Origin: Cladocopium goreaui
Taxonomy: Eukaryota > Sar > Dinophyceae > Suessiales > Symbiodiniaceae
DNA: 64,000 nucleotides
Reading direction: 5' to 3'
NCBI GenBank assembly: GCA_947184155.2
Contig: CAMXCT020001557.1
Location: 366,423-430,422, forward strand
Numbering within the stretch: the stretch's first letter is position 1; each line of letters begins with the position of its first letter. Position numbers and translations under genes: made by a program. A model generated the notes under the pieces. The model ran no database searches. It had not been told where the DNA came from and worked only from the letters and a program-made list of their open reading frames with translations. Of this stretch, positions 21,501 to 46,823 are shown piece after piece.

Positions 21501-21800
21501 ATCAATTAAGTATCAACTGACTGCCAATTGAGTATCAGTTAACTATCAATTAACTATCAGCTACCTATCAATTATGTATCAACTGGCTATCAATTCACTA
21601 TCATCAACTATGAATTGAGTATCAGCTGACTATCCATTAACTATCAGTTGGCTATCAATTACGTATCAACTGACTTTTTCACTATCATCAACTGTCAGTC
21701 AAGTATCAGCTGACTATCAATCAACTATCATCAACTATCAATCAAGTATCAACTGACTACCAATTCAATTAAGTATCAACTGACTATCAATTAAGTATCC
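18600..21800. repeat. 3.2-kb degenerate satellite, ACTATCAATTA-type
   Basis: Roughly 270 units of 11-12 bp, variants of ACTATCAATTA, ACTATCAGTTA, AGTATCAACTG and ACTATCATCA. They are arranged irregularly, with higher-order patterns such as AAGTATCAACTGACTATCA. Many units are near-inverses of each other (CAATTA, CAGTTA, CAACTG), so the block can fold locally. It ends abruptly at about 21800, just before a coding-looking exon. Confidence 0.92.
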
Positions 21801-21820
21801 ATTTTTTCATTTCCCTTGAG

Positions 21821-22020
21821 GAACCCTGGACGTGAACGCCATGAGCGACCGCCGTCGCCAGATTCTGCGTTTGCGCCTCACGGAGATGACCAACGAGAAC
21901 CGGCGCCGGGCTGGGCCGGCAGACGAGGATGCCACGATGGCGCAGGCTGCTCCAGTTTTGGAAGATGATGCCGAACTCGAGACATGGCAAGACATATACC
22001 TTGATGTTTTGGCTCGTTAG
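21821..22020 (+). CDS. probable terminal exon of an unidentified gene
   Basis: An AG|G acceptor (TTGAG|GA, AG at 21819-21820) opens a GC-rich frame of 66 codons to TAG at 22018-22020. It reads DVNAMSDRRRQILRLRLTE, then an acidic stretch, then LETWQDIYLDVLAR. Base composition changes sharply from the AT-rich satellite to about 60% GC. The frame is open straight from the acceptor, and the charged helical content looks like real protein. I do not recognise the family. Upstream exons would have to lie across the satellite or further left. A start at the internal ATG (MSDRRR, 21841) is also possible. Confidence 0.45.
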
Positions 22021-22362
22021 ATGTTTATAGGTTGATTTTTAAGGTGATTTGTGATGATTTGTTGGTGAGAAAGGTGATGTTGTTTACTTTTTTTAGTGGA
22101 TTTTCTGCAGATTTTAGGGGAGATTGGAGATTTTTGTTTACTCGTTTGGGTGTTTTTTTGGCAAATCCAAGGAAAATTTCTTGGAGGAGTGTGATCAGTG
22201 GATGTAAAGTGTGGATGATGTGGAAAAAATCCATCCCAGAGATTTTGGGATGATAGTTTTGGCACTGGCAACTGCCAAACAAAAAAGGTGCCTGCAAATT
22301 CGATGTTACGGATGAGTCCGGATGAGGCTGTTGGACCACACAGAACCTTTTGGTCCGAGTTA

Positions 22363-22482
22363 TACCCTCCGGTAAAACTAAGAGTTTTCCAGGGAAACAC
22401 CATTTGTTAATAGCTAAATCATCGTACATAGATATCATAAGTCACCAATCAGCCATTTGAAAAAATTGTCTACCGGAGGGTG
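22363..22482. mobile_element. miniature inverted-repeat element, family 1 (diverged)
   Basis: Ends TACCCTCCGGTAAAAC and CTACCGGAGGGT are inverse. The middle has diverged from the consensus. Confidence 0.6.
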
Positions 22483-22697
22483 ATCACAGCCAAATCCCAA
22501 TGATCTTGAGCAACTAGAAAGGTTTCACCAAGGGGACTGATCGCGAAAGTTCTTCAACGCGGCACCGCATTTCACCCGGGGAAAACAACGAGTTTCGCAT
22601 TTCGCGGTGTCTCTTGCGACCAGTTGGAGTGCACACTGTAGATCACTGTCAGTTGTGATTGGCTTCATCAGCAGGTAAACCCATCTCAAATTGCATA

Positions 22698-22814
22698 TAC
22701 CATCTGGTTATGACTAACAGTTTGCCCTGGTATAGATGGCCCATAGAAATAGATGGTTTACTGTTCTTAGAAATGGTGATTTTCCATGGCGAAATGTTAA
22801 ATAACCAGATGGTA
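22698..22814. mobile_element. miniature inverted-repeat element, family 1
   Basis: Ends TACCATCTGGTTATG and ATAACCAGATGGTA are inverse. The interior keeps the family hallmark GGTGATTTTCCATGGC. Confidence 0.75.
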
Positions 22815-24477
22815 ACAATCATATCCATTTATATATATATATATATATTCATTTTCAGTCATAGCTATAAACTGAAATTGGCTATGGATGACCTATAGAT
22901 GTTCACAATTCATAACCTGTGACCGACCCCAATGCAGGTCACCCGTTGGTCACCCATTGGTCACCCGTTGCCGTTGTGGCCGCAGGAACGATGCGGGTTG
23001 CCCTTGGCCCAATTGATCTGCAAAATCTGCCATGCGGAGGCCGAAAATGTGGGCTGTGCTCAGCGATGGCGGACCAATTGTTTCGTGGGAGCCATCGCAG
23101 ATCGTGAAACATGGAAGAAATTCATCGCAGAATCCGACTTGGCATTTGGCGTTGCGAAATGAGAGTCGTATAGATTCGTATAGATGGAGTCGTTTTTGGA
23201 GTCGTTGTGAGTCCTGACTCATCAAAAAATCTAGCTATGAAAACTGCAATTTTGCGAAGTATGGGGTATACCAGGTATATCATGGCAATTCCCTTTGAAA
23301 CAGCTGGTTTTGGGCACAGCCCGGTTGACCACAGCTCCCAGTTTGTTCTCTTCATCGCAAGCGCGCCGGGAGCTGGAAACCAGGGGGTTGGCACCATGCG
23401 CAACGTCATGGTCTTGAGCCATGGAACATCCAATTTTCCGTGGATTGTTATGGATATTTCATGATTTTCATGGCAACGTCGGCAATGTCATTAAAAACCA
23501 TCTGAGACATAAAAAAATATAAAAAATTAGCATCAACACCACTAAGCGCTAGTTTGGGGCAAAAAATCATAAAAATCCAAAAGTCAAAATAGTCCAACCC
23601 TGGTCCCGTTGTGCGCTTTCCGTTGGCCTGAGATTCCCCCGCTTTAAAGGCGACTGGTTTTCACCAGGCCCACCTTAAGCCGCTTAAGCCGTCACCAACT
23701 CGTTAGTGAAACATGGACAGCTGGAAGACTTGGATAGTCATGGCTTTTTTATGGCTGATCTCCAGCAGTTTCTGGATGGTTTTTGGAGATGTCATATCTG
23801 CAGCGTATGAGCTTTCATGTGCATGATGATATTGCATAAGAATTGCCAAACTTTCTGGGGCAAAAATGGTCACTATGCGGGTTTTTCAACATACTTGGAC
23901 AATCCTCTTCAAAAAGAGCCCAACCGAAATCACTAAAGTTTCATAACGTGTTTCATGACGTGTTTCATGACGCTCTTGGGCAGCAAGGGCTTGATCATTT
24001 TTCCTATCATTTCCCATCATTTCCTGGTTGGGATGTGTTGGGTCTATTCATTTGGGCCACGTCGGTAGCATTCCAGCAGCATGTTGCGTCCTTCTGTTTC
24101 CCTTTTAGAGACGGGCACGGCATGTATCTTTCAAGGACGGAGCTGTTTAGTCCCCCCCGCAGGGATTTTCCGCGCAGAGAAAAGACCAGCTGGTGCTTGA
24201 AAGATGATTTTCCCCAATGCTTGGAATGTAGATGACGAGTTTCTGAATAAACTTTCCCTGGCAAAAACAAGTAACAAATAGCATGGACAACCCCCAAAAG
24301 ATCAACGATTTTCATCTGAAAAACATGAAGATATCTGATAAGTCGAATCGGTTGAGCCATGTTGATCCATCGCGTTACATCCCTCAGCTTCTGGCTCAGC
24401 ATTTGTTGGGCCTTTGGGGCCGGGCACCGGAAGTTGCCGGCCATGCGGTGAGAGGGGGCTGTAAAAACGGCCAAAAC
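22815..24477 (+). other. no confirmed gene; weak exon candidate at about 22937-23161
   Basis: After GCAG|GTCACC (AG|G acceptor at 22936) a frame runs to a stop near 23161. It contains AQLICKICHAEAENVGCAQR with CxxC-type cysteines and RETWKKFIAESDLAF. An alternative register has CGGRKCGLC. Either could be an exon; no neighbours were joined to it. At 23340-23460 another frame (FVLFIASAPGAGNQGVGTM) is possible but unsupported. The stretch 23500-24240 shows no clear coding. Confidence 0.3.
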
Positions 24478-37450
<12,973 letters not shown>

Positions 37451-39105
37451 AGCTGAAACAGCCAATTCTGTAGATTGGATTGGGGGAATAGGTGGGACGT
37501 TCAGGATTTCATGTACGGATTTGAGGCCCCTTGAGATGAGATCGATTGCGTCATGTCAGCTTTTCTCGCGTACTTGAGCTGTTGGAATTGTATTTTATGT
37601 GATTTTTATATGTTGTTTTAAATAACATTTCCAGTTTCTGACCATCAGAAAGCACCTGTACTGGCTCGAAAGACTGGTGCCGTCGGGTATGATGATCTCC
37701 ATGGGAAAACCGTAGAGGCCCGATAACTCTGCGCAGAGAAAACACGTTGATCAGCTGCTGGGATTTTAGCACCGCTCGTGTTTTATCAGACAAGTGGCCG
37801 ACTTAGATAGCAAAATAGAATCAGATGTAAGGTGCAGGTTGGGTTGCAATGGATGTCCCTTCAGCTTTCTCGGCCTTTCCTTTGGAGAATGAATCGCAAC
37901 AGGACTTTTGGCTCCAGCTGCTGCAAAAATCATCAAAAATCTTTATTACTTCGCCGCTGGAACCATGATGTGCAGTCCTTCCAGTTGTGCCAGCCCGAGC
38001 GTGAACTTAAGCGCGGAATCTAGCCCATCGCTCAGAGATGCCTTTAAGGAGTTCCCAAAGCCGCGGCACAAAAGGGGCAATTGCTGCAAGTCTTATGGCT
38101 CCAAGGCAAGAGGCCACAACAAGGACAGGCTGTAAGAATGTGTAAGAATGACACTTCAGGATTTTGGCATGAAACACTCATGAGACACAATGAGACCTGC
38201 GACAAAGTCATCTAAAATCACGCTGCCACAAGATGTGATAGAGAAAAAATGAGACGCACAGGGAGGTGGCAAAGTTGCACCAAGAAAGTTATTATATTTT
38301 TGGATATTTTTGGAATCACACGTCGCATACATCATAGAACTCACCAAGCGATAGAGTTCATATGTTTACCTGCTTGTGGTTTCAATAGTACCATCTTTTT
38401 TCCAACCCTACCTAGGTCCTAATGATACCAAGTAATTTGATTATGTTGATGGGTTGAAGCTGCCAAGCAGGTTTTGTAACCACACCTATATTCTGCGTAT
38501 ATATATAATTATATAATGTAGATTCGTCATATATTGTACAGTGTAATGGTAAGCTAATACTCTCCGCATTTATGTTGAAACTGGCTCTATATATATAATT
38601 ATATTATATATATATATTATACAGTACACACTTATGTCATCTCTCTCTCTCTATATGTATATATATATATATATGAGCCACCGTAAAAACCCCGGCAATA
38701 CTAAATATGTATTGGACGGACATTGGTTTATGGAAATGGATGGAAATTGTTAAAAACACACGGTAAGCGATGGGACCTTCCCAAATTAGCGATACCCCTT
38801 TTCAAGGTTATGTCTTTTTATTTCTCTTATATCCACATTAGCGATACCCAAATTGGACGTTGATTTCTGTGAATTATATATTTAAAGACGTAGCAGTTTC
38901 CTGCAAGCGATACCCCCCAAGTTTACCATATATCATTATTGTACAAACGTGTGGTAAGCGATGGGACCTTCCCAAATTTGTGGATGTCCTTTCCCTGAAC
39001 CTAGGGTTTTCGAGATTGCTCATATATATCATGTATATATATATATCATACATACATACATGCACGCACACACACATATATATAATTATACATCGACATC
39101 GTCAG
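37451..39105 (+). other. no confirmed gene; possible short coding start and AT microsatellites
   Basis: At 37850 an ATG opens MDVPSAFSAFPLENESQQDF, continuing to a stop at about 37969. It could be a first exon, but no partner was found. From 38500 to 38680 and 39020 to 39090 there are (TA)n and (CT)n runs. The phrase TAAGCGATGGGACCTTCCCA occurs twice (near 38764 and 38951), so a short dispersed repeat is present. Confidence 0.3.
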
Positions 39106-39218
39106 TCTGTCCCTTCGACTGGAAGGACATGAAAGACTTCCTGATTTGCACGTCCATCAACCCCTGGAAGCTGCAGAATGAGATTGAGAAGCGGAGGATG
39201 CTCGAGGACACAAACTGA
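39106..39218 (+). CDS. probable terminal exon of an unidentified gene
   Basis: After a GTCAG acceptor a frame reads CPFDWKDMKDFLICTSINPW and KLQNEIEKRRMLEDTN, then TGA at 39216-39218. The charged, helical ending and GC-rich codons inside AT-rich DNA suggest real coding sequence. The family is not recognised. It might be joined to the 37850 candidate exon, but I could not prove a link. Confidence 0.4.
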
Positions 39219-39517
39219 TATCTTTGGTGCGATTGAACATCCAACAATCCCGCAAACAAGGCTTTAAGATTTCACCTCCCAAAATGGTGATTTAACGGGA
39301 TTTGATAGGATTTCACCTGCCAAAATGGTGATTTAGATTTTTCTGTTGTGATTCAAAGGTTGTTTCGTGATTGAACGAAACCAATGGGATTTTCCCTCCG
39401 GTCCTCAGAAACGTGGCCTGAAACATCCCGGAACTTCATGGAGGATTTTCCAGCAAGCCATGTTTGATTTCAGCACTTGTATGAATGCTTTGGGTGACCT
39501 CCCACTCATTTGGATAA

Positions 39518-39622
39518 TGCCCTCTGGTAAATTAACATAGACCCTGAAAATCACCAATTTATAGTGGAAACTAGTCTTCCAACCCCTGTCTGCCAGGGTC
39601 TATGTTAATTTACTGGAGGGTA
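39518..39622. mobile_element. miniature element, family 1
   Basis: Ends TGCCCTCTGGTAAATTAAC and GTTAATTTACTGGAGGGTA are inverse over about 19 bp. Confidence 0.8.
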
Positions 39623-39944
39623 ATTTATTTATCTACTTATTTATTTATTGATTTGGTTTGATATGATTTGATTTATTGATTGATTGATTATTTTGACCCC
39701 TCTATTGAATTTACAATTTTCTGTACTTTGGTATAGTGGCTGGGTCCCCCAACAGAGACCCAAGTTTTTTGGCCTTGACAGGAGCTCATGAACGATCCGG
39801 TCACGGTCCCAACTGAACCAAAGCCAGGAAAGTCGCAGAATCTGCGAGAAATCGTGAGCCTTTGAGCCATCTGATGCCGTGTGTTCCGAAAGCATATCTA
39901 GATCCTCTAAGTCCTAAGTTGCCAGAAACAAGATGCAGCATATA

Positions 39945-42660
39945 GAAACCCGAATGCAGTCACGTAAAACACTCTTGTGAAACAAGTTAGTTGAACAGTC
40001 TTGTATTTTCCCCCCTGTTACGTATCAGTGCGCTGTAGACACTGTGGAATGTGGAAGAGGGTGTGGAGTGTGAAGAAAGTGGAGTGTTGAGTGGGGAATG
40101 TAGTGTGTAGAGTGTGAAGTGGGGATTGTGGAGTGTAGAGTGTGCAGTGCCAAGTGTAAAGTGTGGAGCGTAGAGTGTGGAGTGAAAAGTGTAACGTGTA
40201 AAGTGTGGACTGTAGAGTGGGGAGTGTAAAGTGTAGAGTGTGGAGTGCAAAGTGTGAAGTGTGAAGTGTAAAGTGTGGAGAGTAAAGTGTAAAGTGTAGA
40301 GTGTGGAGTGCAGAGTGCAGAGTGTGGAGTGTAACGTGTGGAGTGTAAAGTGTAAGGTGTTAAGTGTAAAGTGTGGAGTGTAAAGTGTAAAATGTTGAGT
40401 GCAAAGGGTAAAATATGGAGTGTGGAGTGTAAGGTGTAAAGTGTCGAGTGTAATGTCTAAAATGTAAAGTGTGGAGTGTAAAGTGTAGAGTGTGGAGTGC
40501 AGAGTGCAGAGTGTGGAGTGTAACGTGTGGAGTGTAAAGTGTAAGGTGTTAAGTGTAAAGCGTGGAGTGTAAAGTGTAGAGTGTAAAGTGTAGAGTGTGG
40601 AGTGCGGAGTGTGAAGTGTAGAATGTCGAGTGGGGAGTGTAAAGTGTAGAGTGTCAAGTCTAAAGTGTAAAGTGTTAAGTGTAAAGTGTAGAGTGTAGAG
40701 TGCCGAGTGTAAAGTGTAAAGTCTAAAATGTACAGTGTGGAGTGTAAAGTGTAGAGTGTGGAGTGCGGAGTGTAAGGTGTAAAGTGTGCAGTGTAAAGTG
40801 TGAAGTGTGGAGTGTAGACTGTTGAGTGTGGAGTGTAAAGGGTAAAGTGCAAAGTCTAAAGTGCACAGTGTGGAGTCTAAAGTGTGGAGTGTAAAGTGTA
40901 ACGTGTAAAGTGTTGAGTGTAGAGTGTGGAGTGCAAAGTGTAGAGTGTCAAGTGTAAAATGTGGAGTGTAGAGTGTGGAGTGTACAGTGTGGAGTGTAGA
41001 ATGTAAAGTGTGTGGTTTAAAGTGTGGAGTGTAAAGTGTAGAGTGTGTAGTGTGGAGTGCAGAGTGTGGAGTGTAAAGTGTAGCAAAGTGTAAAGTGTAA
41101 AGTGCGGAGTGTAAAGTGTAAAGTGTGGAGTGTAAAGTGTGGAGTGTAAAGTGAAAAGTGTGGAGTGCAAAGTGTAAAGTGCAAAGTGCGGAGTGTAAAG
41201 TGTGGAGTGTGAAGTGTATAGTGTGCAGTGTAAAGTGTGGAGTGTAAAGTGGAAAGTGTGGAGTGTAAAGTGTAAAGTGCAAAGTGTAAAGTGCAAAGTG
41301 TAAAGTGTAAAGTGCGGAGTGTAAAGTGTGGAGTGTAAAGTGTATAGTGTGCAGTGTAAAGTGTGGAGTGTAAAGTGTGGAGTGTAAAGTGAAAAGTGTG
41401 GGGTGCAAAGTGTAAAGTGTAAAGTGCGGAGTGTAAAGTAAAGTGTAAAGTGTGGAGTGTAAAGTGTAAAGTGCAAAGTGTAAAGTGTAAAGTGCGGAGT
41501 GTAAAGTGTAAAGTGTGGAGTGTAAAGTGTATAGTGTGCAGTGTAAAGTGTGGAGTGTAAAGTGTGGAGTGTAAAGTGAAAAGTGTGGAGTGCAAAGTGT
41601 AAAGTGTAAAGTGCGGAGTGTAAAGTGTAAAGTGTGGAGTGTAAAGTGTAACGTGTAATGTGCTGCCCTCGCCACGAAAAATGCAGGTCATCTTCTGGAA
41701 ACCTCGCAAAAGTATTGCGCCCGTCACACACAACGACTTTCAACACTTTTCCAGAGACGTGAAAATGTCACGAAGCGCCACGTCTGCCACGCAAAACAAC
41801 ATTGGACCAATATTGGGCCTGTTTGAAAACCTTCGAACATGATAGGTTTTGCACCCATAGACATGGCGAAGCTACAAGAAAGCCAGGGCATGAAGACGAG
41901 ACATGTTGGAAGCTCAAAACGAGCGTTTCGTGTGAGACTTCGTCACATGTTCATGCTTTGTAGCTGCAAAATCGTCATTTTCCTAGGAGTTGTCTTATGA
42001 ACCTCAAACGTTGCTACCTCAAAATCGATGTTTCGTGCGAGGCTTCCGTCAATTTTCAGCACGTCTTACAAAATGCCACGCCTGCCACGGAGTTTGCATG
42101 TTGTCACCATTGGACGCAGCCCTGACAATGCGATTCGCAAAAACACGCAACACGACACGTCTAAAGTGTTGCGCGTGCCACGCAAAATGACGATGGACAC
42201 ATCCAAAGTGCTGCGCCTGCCACGCAATGCGATACGTCTGAAGTGCTGCGGCTGCAACGCAAAGTGACGCTGGTGGCCTCCATAGTAGTTTCAGTCAATC
42301 TGGTGTGACGAACCTGCCCATATAGTCAGAAGGCCTCCAAAGTGCTGCGCTTGCCACGAAAAATGCAACTCATCTTCTGAAAACGACGCAAAAGTATTGT
42401 GCCTGCCACACAAAACGATCTTCGACACATTATGAAACATGTAGAAATGTCACAAAGTGCCACGCCTGGCACGCAAAACGAACCGATGCGACGTTTGGAA
42501 CTCCCAAAAGTGACCACTTTAGCAGAACTTACCATAGGCACGGCCATACGGCCCTCACGCGGACGGTCGTGGACAGGTGCGCATGGTTGTGAGCGGTTGC
42601 GCAACGTCTAGGGAACACCGCCTCAACCCCCAAACCCTCAGAGTGAAACGGGAACCCTTG
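39945..42660 (-). repeat. right arm of large inverted repeat (heptamer-satellite element)
   Basis: Inverse copy of 34930-36327, longer because its heptamer array is more than twice as large. Outer end GAGTGAAACGGGAACCCTTG at 42660. Inner end at about 39945. At 42140-42370 it also has degenerate repeats of GTGCTGCGC(C/T)TGCCACG. Confidence 0.75.
40032..41660. repeat. heptamer satellite (GTGTAAA/GTGTGGA)n
   Basis: About 230 units of 7 bp, the complement of the left array, with longer higher-order repeats near 41100-41650. The very long open frames here, up to 562 codons, come from the repeat. Confidence 0.92.
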
Positions 42661-45355
42661 TTTTTTTTTTAATGTGTTTCACCATGATTTTGGCAATTTA
42701 ACAATTTTGGGGCGGTAATTATTCAGAAGGCCTAGGTGTATGCAAAAACACTGCCATCAGCCATTGATCCTTCTCTGATTTGAGGTATCGGATACTTTGT
42801 TGGAACAAGATGTGTCACACATGGTTTGGCAGGAAGGGAATGGTGCTGTTCAGCAGTTAATAGCAGTTACCTCCTTCCGACCTTGCGTAGTTCGACACAG
42901 CAGCCACATCAAGGCTGGTGCGTGGACAGGTTTCCGCGCAGCTGGTGGGCCAAATCCTCGGGCTGGAGGTCCTCCTTGCTCAACCTGCGCCAGAAAACCT
43001 GGCAAAAATCACAACATTAACACCAAATTCTGCAGCGGTACACGTGAGATGTGTGAGGTGAGGGCTCAAAGAAGGTGATGTTTTTTTTTTGGTGGGAAAA
43101 AATGGAATATAGTTGGTGAACATGGGTATTTGATGTTATTTGTCTGTTTCAGCCACATCTTTCCGCTTGAAATTTGGCAAGATAACGGATAACGGTTCAT
43201 TGATTGGGCATGACTCAAGTTTGGAAACTTAAACCCATGGGAGTGTGATGCACCTAGTTCGTTGTTTTTGTGCCATTTTTTGCGACAAATCTGCGGCTTT
43301 TGTGGGTTTTTTGAGCCATGCCTAATCAAAGATTGGATTCTGACACCCAGAAGGCTTGAGGAATTCCGATCCAAACAGTGCATCCGATGCGGCGTCGCCA
43401 TAGTTTTTGACAACGGGAATTTTTCACGGGCGCCATAAGGAAGGCCTGGGCCATAAAAAACCTCCATTTTTGGCATCAAAAAAAAAAATGTTCCTTAAAA
43501 AACTGGTGATTTCTGAGCAACTGAAAAATGGCGAGCGAAGCTGAGATGCACAGGAGATCCAGTTTGATTCCGGTTCGGAGCAGCTGTGATCACTCCGCAG
43601 TTTTTCAGGGCAACCCGTCGTTCTTGGCACTGCCAACACCCAAAAACAAAGACCCGACGACCCGATGATTGGGACAGCCCCTAATAAATTTGGAAACGGA
43701 GTCTAGAAATAATATGAAAGAACTCATTTACCACAGTGATCCATCACTAGATAATAATATAAGAGATGTTGAGAGGGTGTAAGGCACTGCAGCTGGTGCA
43801 ATGGACCTTGGATCTCTTTCGCAATTGCATGGGCATTCTGATGGGCCAAGCCTGTTTATTATACATGTTTTACAATGCTTTATAGCAACCCCAAACTAGA
43901 TAGAACAGGCGGAAAATGTGGGAAACCTCAAATCTGAAGCAAATATCATCTCTATGGAAACGCCTTTCTGGGTGCTTTACAGTAATTCATGTTGATTCTA
44001 TGCCATGGATGATTTCAGAGTCGTTCATTCCCGAGGATTTTGGGTGAAAATGTGTAGCGGCTGCCCTGCTGCCGGCACGAGAAATCTTTAACTGCGATGT
44101 ACGGCGCAGAGTGGTCAATAGATCATAATTGATCTATATGTACATGTGAACTATGTGAACTCATGGATTTATGATGTTTATGGTACCTACAGATGACACC
44201 TTTGTGATATTTTGAGTAGATGTGTTCCCAGCTGATAGGCACTTACAACAAGCTTGTATGATTTCAAAGGTTGTGAGAGTTGAAGGGATATTCGTAGATA
44301 TTTCTTTGCTCCATGCGCAGCACAACAATTCATAGGTTTGAATCTTGTTGAACTATAATGACCTCACTATGACGTCACTGTAATGATGGTTCAAACATGG
44401 TGAATTATCCCCAAATGGCCGCACGTTTCAGCTATATTCCGGTGAGTGAATTTAATTTAGCCAGATTGCAAAACAAATGAGTTCATTGAGTTCAGAATTC
44501 TTTTTCGAAACATAGCCAAGCTTCGACGGAAAAAGAAGGTGTCCATAGGTGTCCAGGTTTGATGGCAGAGCAGCATGCAGCAGCCGTGAGCTGAATTTTC
44601 CCCTTGGCTTTCTATGTTTTTTTTTTTATTTAAGGGAAAGGCCCACAGAAAACACCCAAATTTGGTGGCTTATCATCATGTTTACCATTGATCGCCAGAC
44701 AAGGGCGCACCAGGTATATATAGGATAGCCATATTATGGATAGGCCACTCCTGGACATAGCCATTTACCACACCTCACAGCCATCTCATCGCAGATGATC
44801 TCGGGTCGTTTCCCTAAACGGCATACACGATCTAAAACTGAACGATGACCCTAGTTCCTCAAAACACTTCATCAAAAACAATGCAATTTTGTGGTAAGCT
44901 TATACCAAAACTTACATGTGTCAACATGCATTATGGCATTGATGTGGCAAGATCTTTGGCAGATGTAAAGCTTTATATTTCAGTGACCATGGGACCATGT
45001 GCATACCATGTGCAAATGCGAATGTTTTAGGTGAACTGGCCATGGCTTGGGTATGGGGCGATGCTGGTGTTGTTCCAGTTCCAGCTCCAGTAGCTGAGTC
45101 GGCCCTATGTCGGCACTCAGGTGCAAGCTGGGCGGGTTGATGAATTTGTCATCATTCTTTATCATGCTTTCATGATTTTTTAGTGGGTCAAAACTGAATG
45201 CTGAAAAAATCAACTTTCATTGATTTTGATTTTGCATGATTTTGGATATGATTTTGTCATGATCAGTCTTGAGTCCTTCGACGTCCTTCATAGTTATCCA
45301 TTGAGGTACCCCTATGGTGGCTGACACCTCTTGGTTTGTCGGAAGCTCCCTGCAG
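42661..45355 (+). other. no confirmed gene
   Basis: A frame at about 42930-43050 after GGACAG|G reads VSAQLVGQILGLEVLLAQPA and may be an exon, but nothing joins to it. The rest is AT-rich with poly-T and poly-A runs (42660, 43080, 43480, 44620). No repeat family was recognised. Confidence 0.3.
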
Positions 45356-46532
45356 GTTTCTGGGGCACAGCGTGGTGTTTGATCTATCAAACCATGGCCC
45401 TTCTGACAGATGTGACCTGCTTCCTCTACTCTTTGCTTCCCGGATTTTCCACTGGGAAATCCCATGGGAAACCCCACTGGACACAGATCTTCTTGCGTTG
45501 CACCGTCTCGGAATTTCTGGAGCTTTATCCGCAACATGCGTCGCTGCTGCCGGAAACTGGGCAAATCAGAGACGGCATTTTCGACCCCGAAGGATTTTTA
45601 AATTCTAAATAGGTCAACTTGACTTAATCCAAAGGTTTTTGGGCATCTTTTCGAGTTTTTCAAAGGTTTTTGGGCATCCTTTCGAGTTTTTCAAAGGTTT
45701 TTGGGCATCCTTTCGAGTTTTTTCTTGCAGGATACCTTCAGTTTTTACGCCTTGCTCTTGTGGATTTTCGCGCTTCTGTTGCTCTCTCGGCAGTTGCTCC
45801 TGAGTCTTCGGCGGGGGCTCCGGCGAAGCCCTGAGGTCTTGTTCTTCCCGGATCCCTCAGGCGTACACGTGCGACACCTGTGCCACTTGCTGCGGCAAAG
45901 TCAGAAGAGGATGTGGATCGCCATGTTTACCCTGACGGATGATGTTCTGAGCCAAGAAATCCTGAATGCTTGGGAGCGCAAGGTGGATGTGAAGGCTCGG
46001 GCTGTTTGGGATATTTATGGATATTTCAACATCACAGTGTGGAAGCGTTTCAATGTTTGGATTCGTTTGGATGAAAAAAAAATAAGTGATGAGACAGTTC
46101 CAATATGTTCCAATAAAAGAAGCAGATCCAGGGTCTGGAATTCTCCAATCAGATGCAGTGTTTTCGCCCCAGGTGATCTTGGATGATGAGCAATATGCAG
46201 TTCTAGGAGCGGATGGTGCCAGGTTGGTTGAGAAAGGTGTTCCTGTGGTGCTGGATGCACATGAAGCCCGGATGCATCACAAATTCGCAGTTCTGGATGA
46301 TTGTGTAGTGACCGGAAGTTTCAACTGGACCAAGCAGGCCAGTATGAGCAACTGGGAGAATTTGTGCATTTTAAGAGACCCCTTGGCCGTTTCACCCTTT
46401 GCCATGGAGTTTCAGAAGCTCTGGCGAGCCTTCACGGACCGCACGGACCGCGGCCTCCGGGGTCGGGACATTCGGATGCCATCCCCCAAAGGGGCGGTGC
46501 ACCGGAAACGCTATGGAACACCACCGCGGTGA
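45356..46532 (+). CDS. single-HKD phospholipase D, mitochondrial cardiolipin hydrolase/Zucchini-like
   Basis: Exons 45731-46003 and 46173-46532 join in phase through AG|G acceptors. The first gives a hydrophobic anchor (FYALLLWIFALLLLSRQLLL), then EVLFFPDPSG, VRHLCHLLRQSQKR and WIAMFTLTDDVLSQEILNA. The second begins VILDDEQYAVLGADGARL and carries one HKD motif, HHKFAVLD (about 46274-46297), then GSFNWTKQA and NWENLCILRD. One HKD plus an N-terminal membrane anchor is the plan of PLD6/Zucchini, which dimerises on the outer mitochondrial membrane, hydrolyses cardiolipin, and in animals also acts in piRNA biogenesis. An upstream exon at about 45356-45597 (AG|G acceptor, ATG at 45394, SEFLELYPQHASLLPETG) may encode the start; that link is inferred. 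The C-terminus is basic and ends RYGTPPR. Confidence 0.75.
45630..45728. repeat. tandem repeat, about 32 bp, three copies
   Basis: AAAGGTTTTTGGGCATC(C/T) TTTCGAGTTTTTC is repeated three times in the intron just before the phospholipase D exon at 45731. Confidence 0.85.
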
Positions 46533-46823
46533 CGTGGGAAATGCCGAGTCTTCTGGTCGTACGAAGTCGTTGGTGCGACCGACAGTGAAACAACATGGCA
46601 TGTTTAACGTGGTGAAACAGGAGAAGTCTGGACTCATTGTTTTGGATCTTTTGAATTCTTCAGAGGTTTCGCATGGTTTTGCCGTTTCGCATGTTTTTGT
46701 GGCACGGCACTTTCAGGATTCACGTGAGGTTGAACATTTGTTGCCATTGGTTCGAGCCGAAGGCACACCGAAGGTGCGTCGGAGGCACGTCGAAGGGTAG
46801 AGTGTCACTCCACTCACTGTCCA

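Noticed and set aside
39987..41675. 562-codon minus-strand frame of Thr/Leu/His repeats
   Set aside because: It is the translation of a stop-free heptamer satellite; several registers are open at once.
46399..46800. 133-codon frame overlapping the end of the phospholipase D gene
   Set aside because: It is a shadow of the real exon in another register, continuing into probable 3' untranslated sequence.
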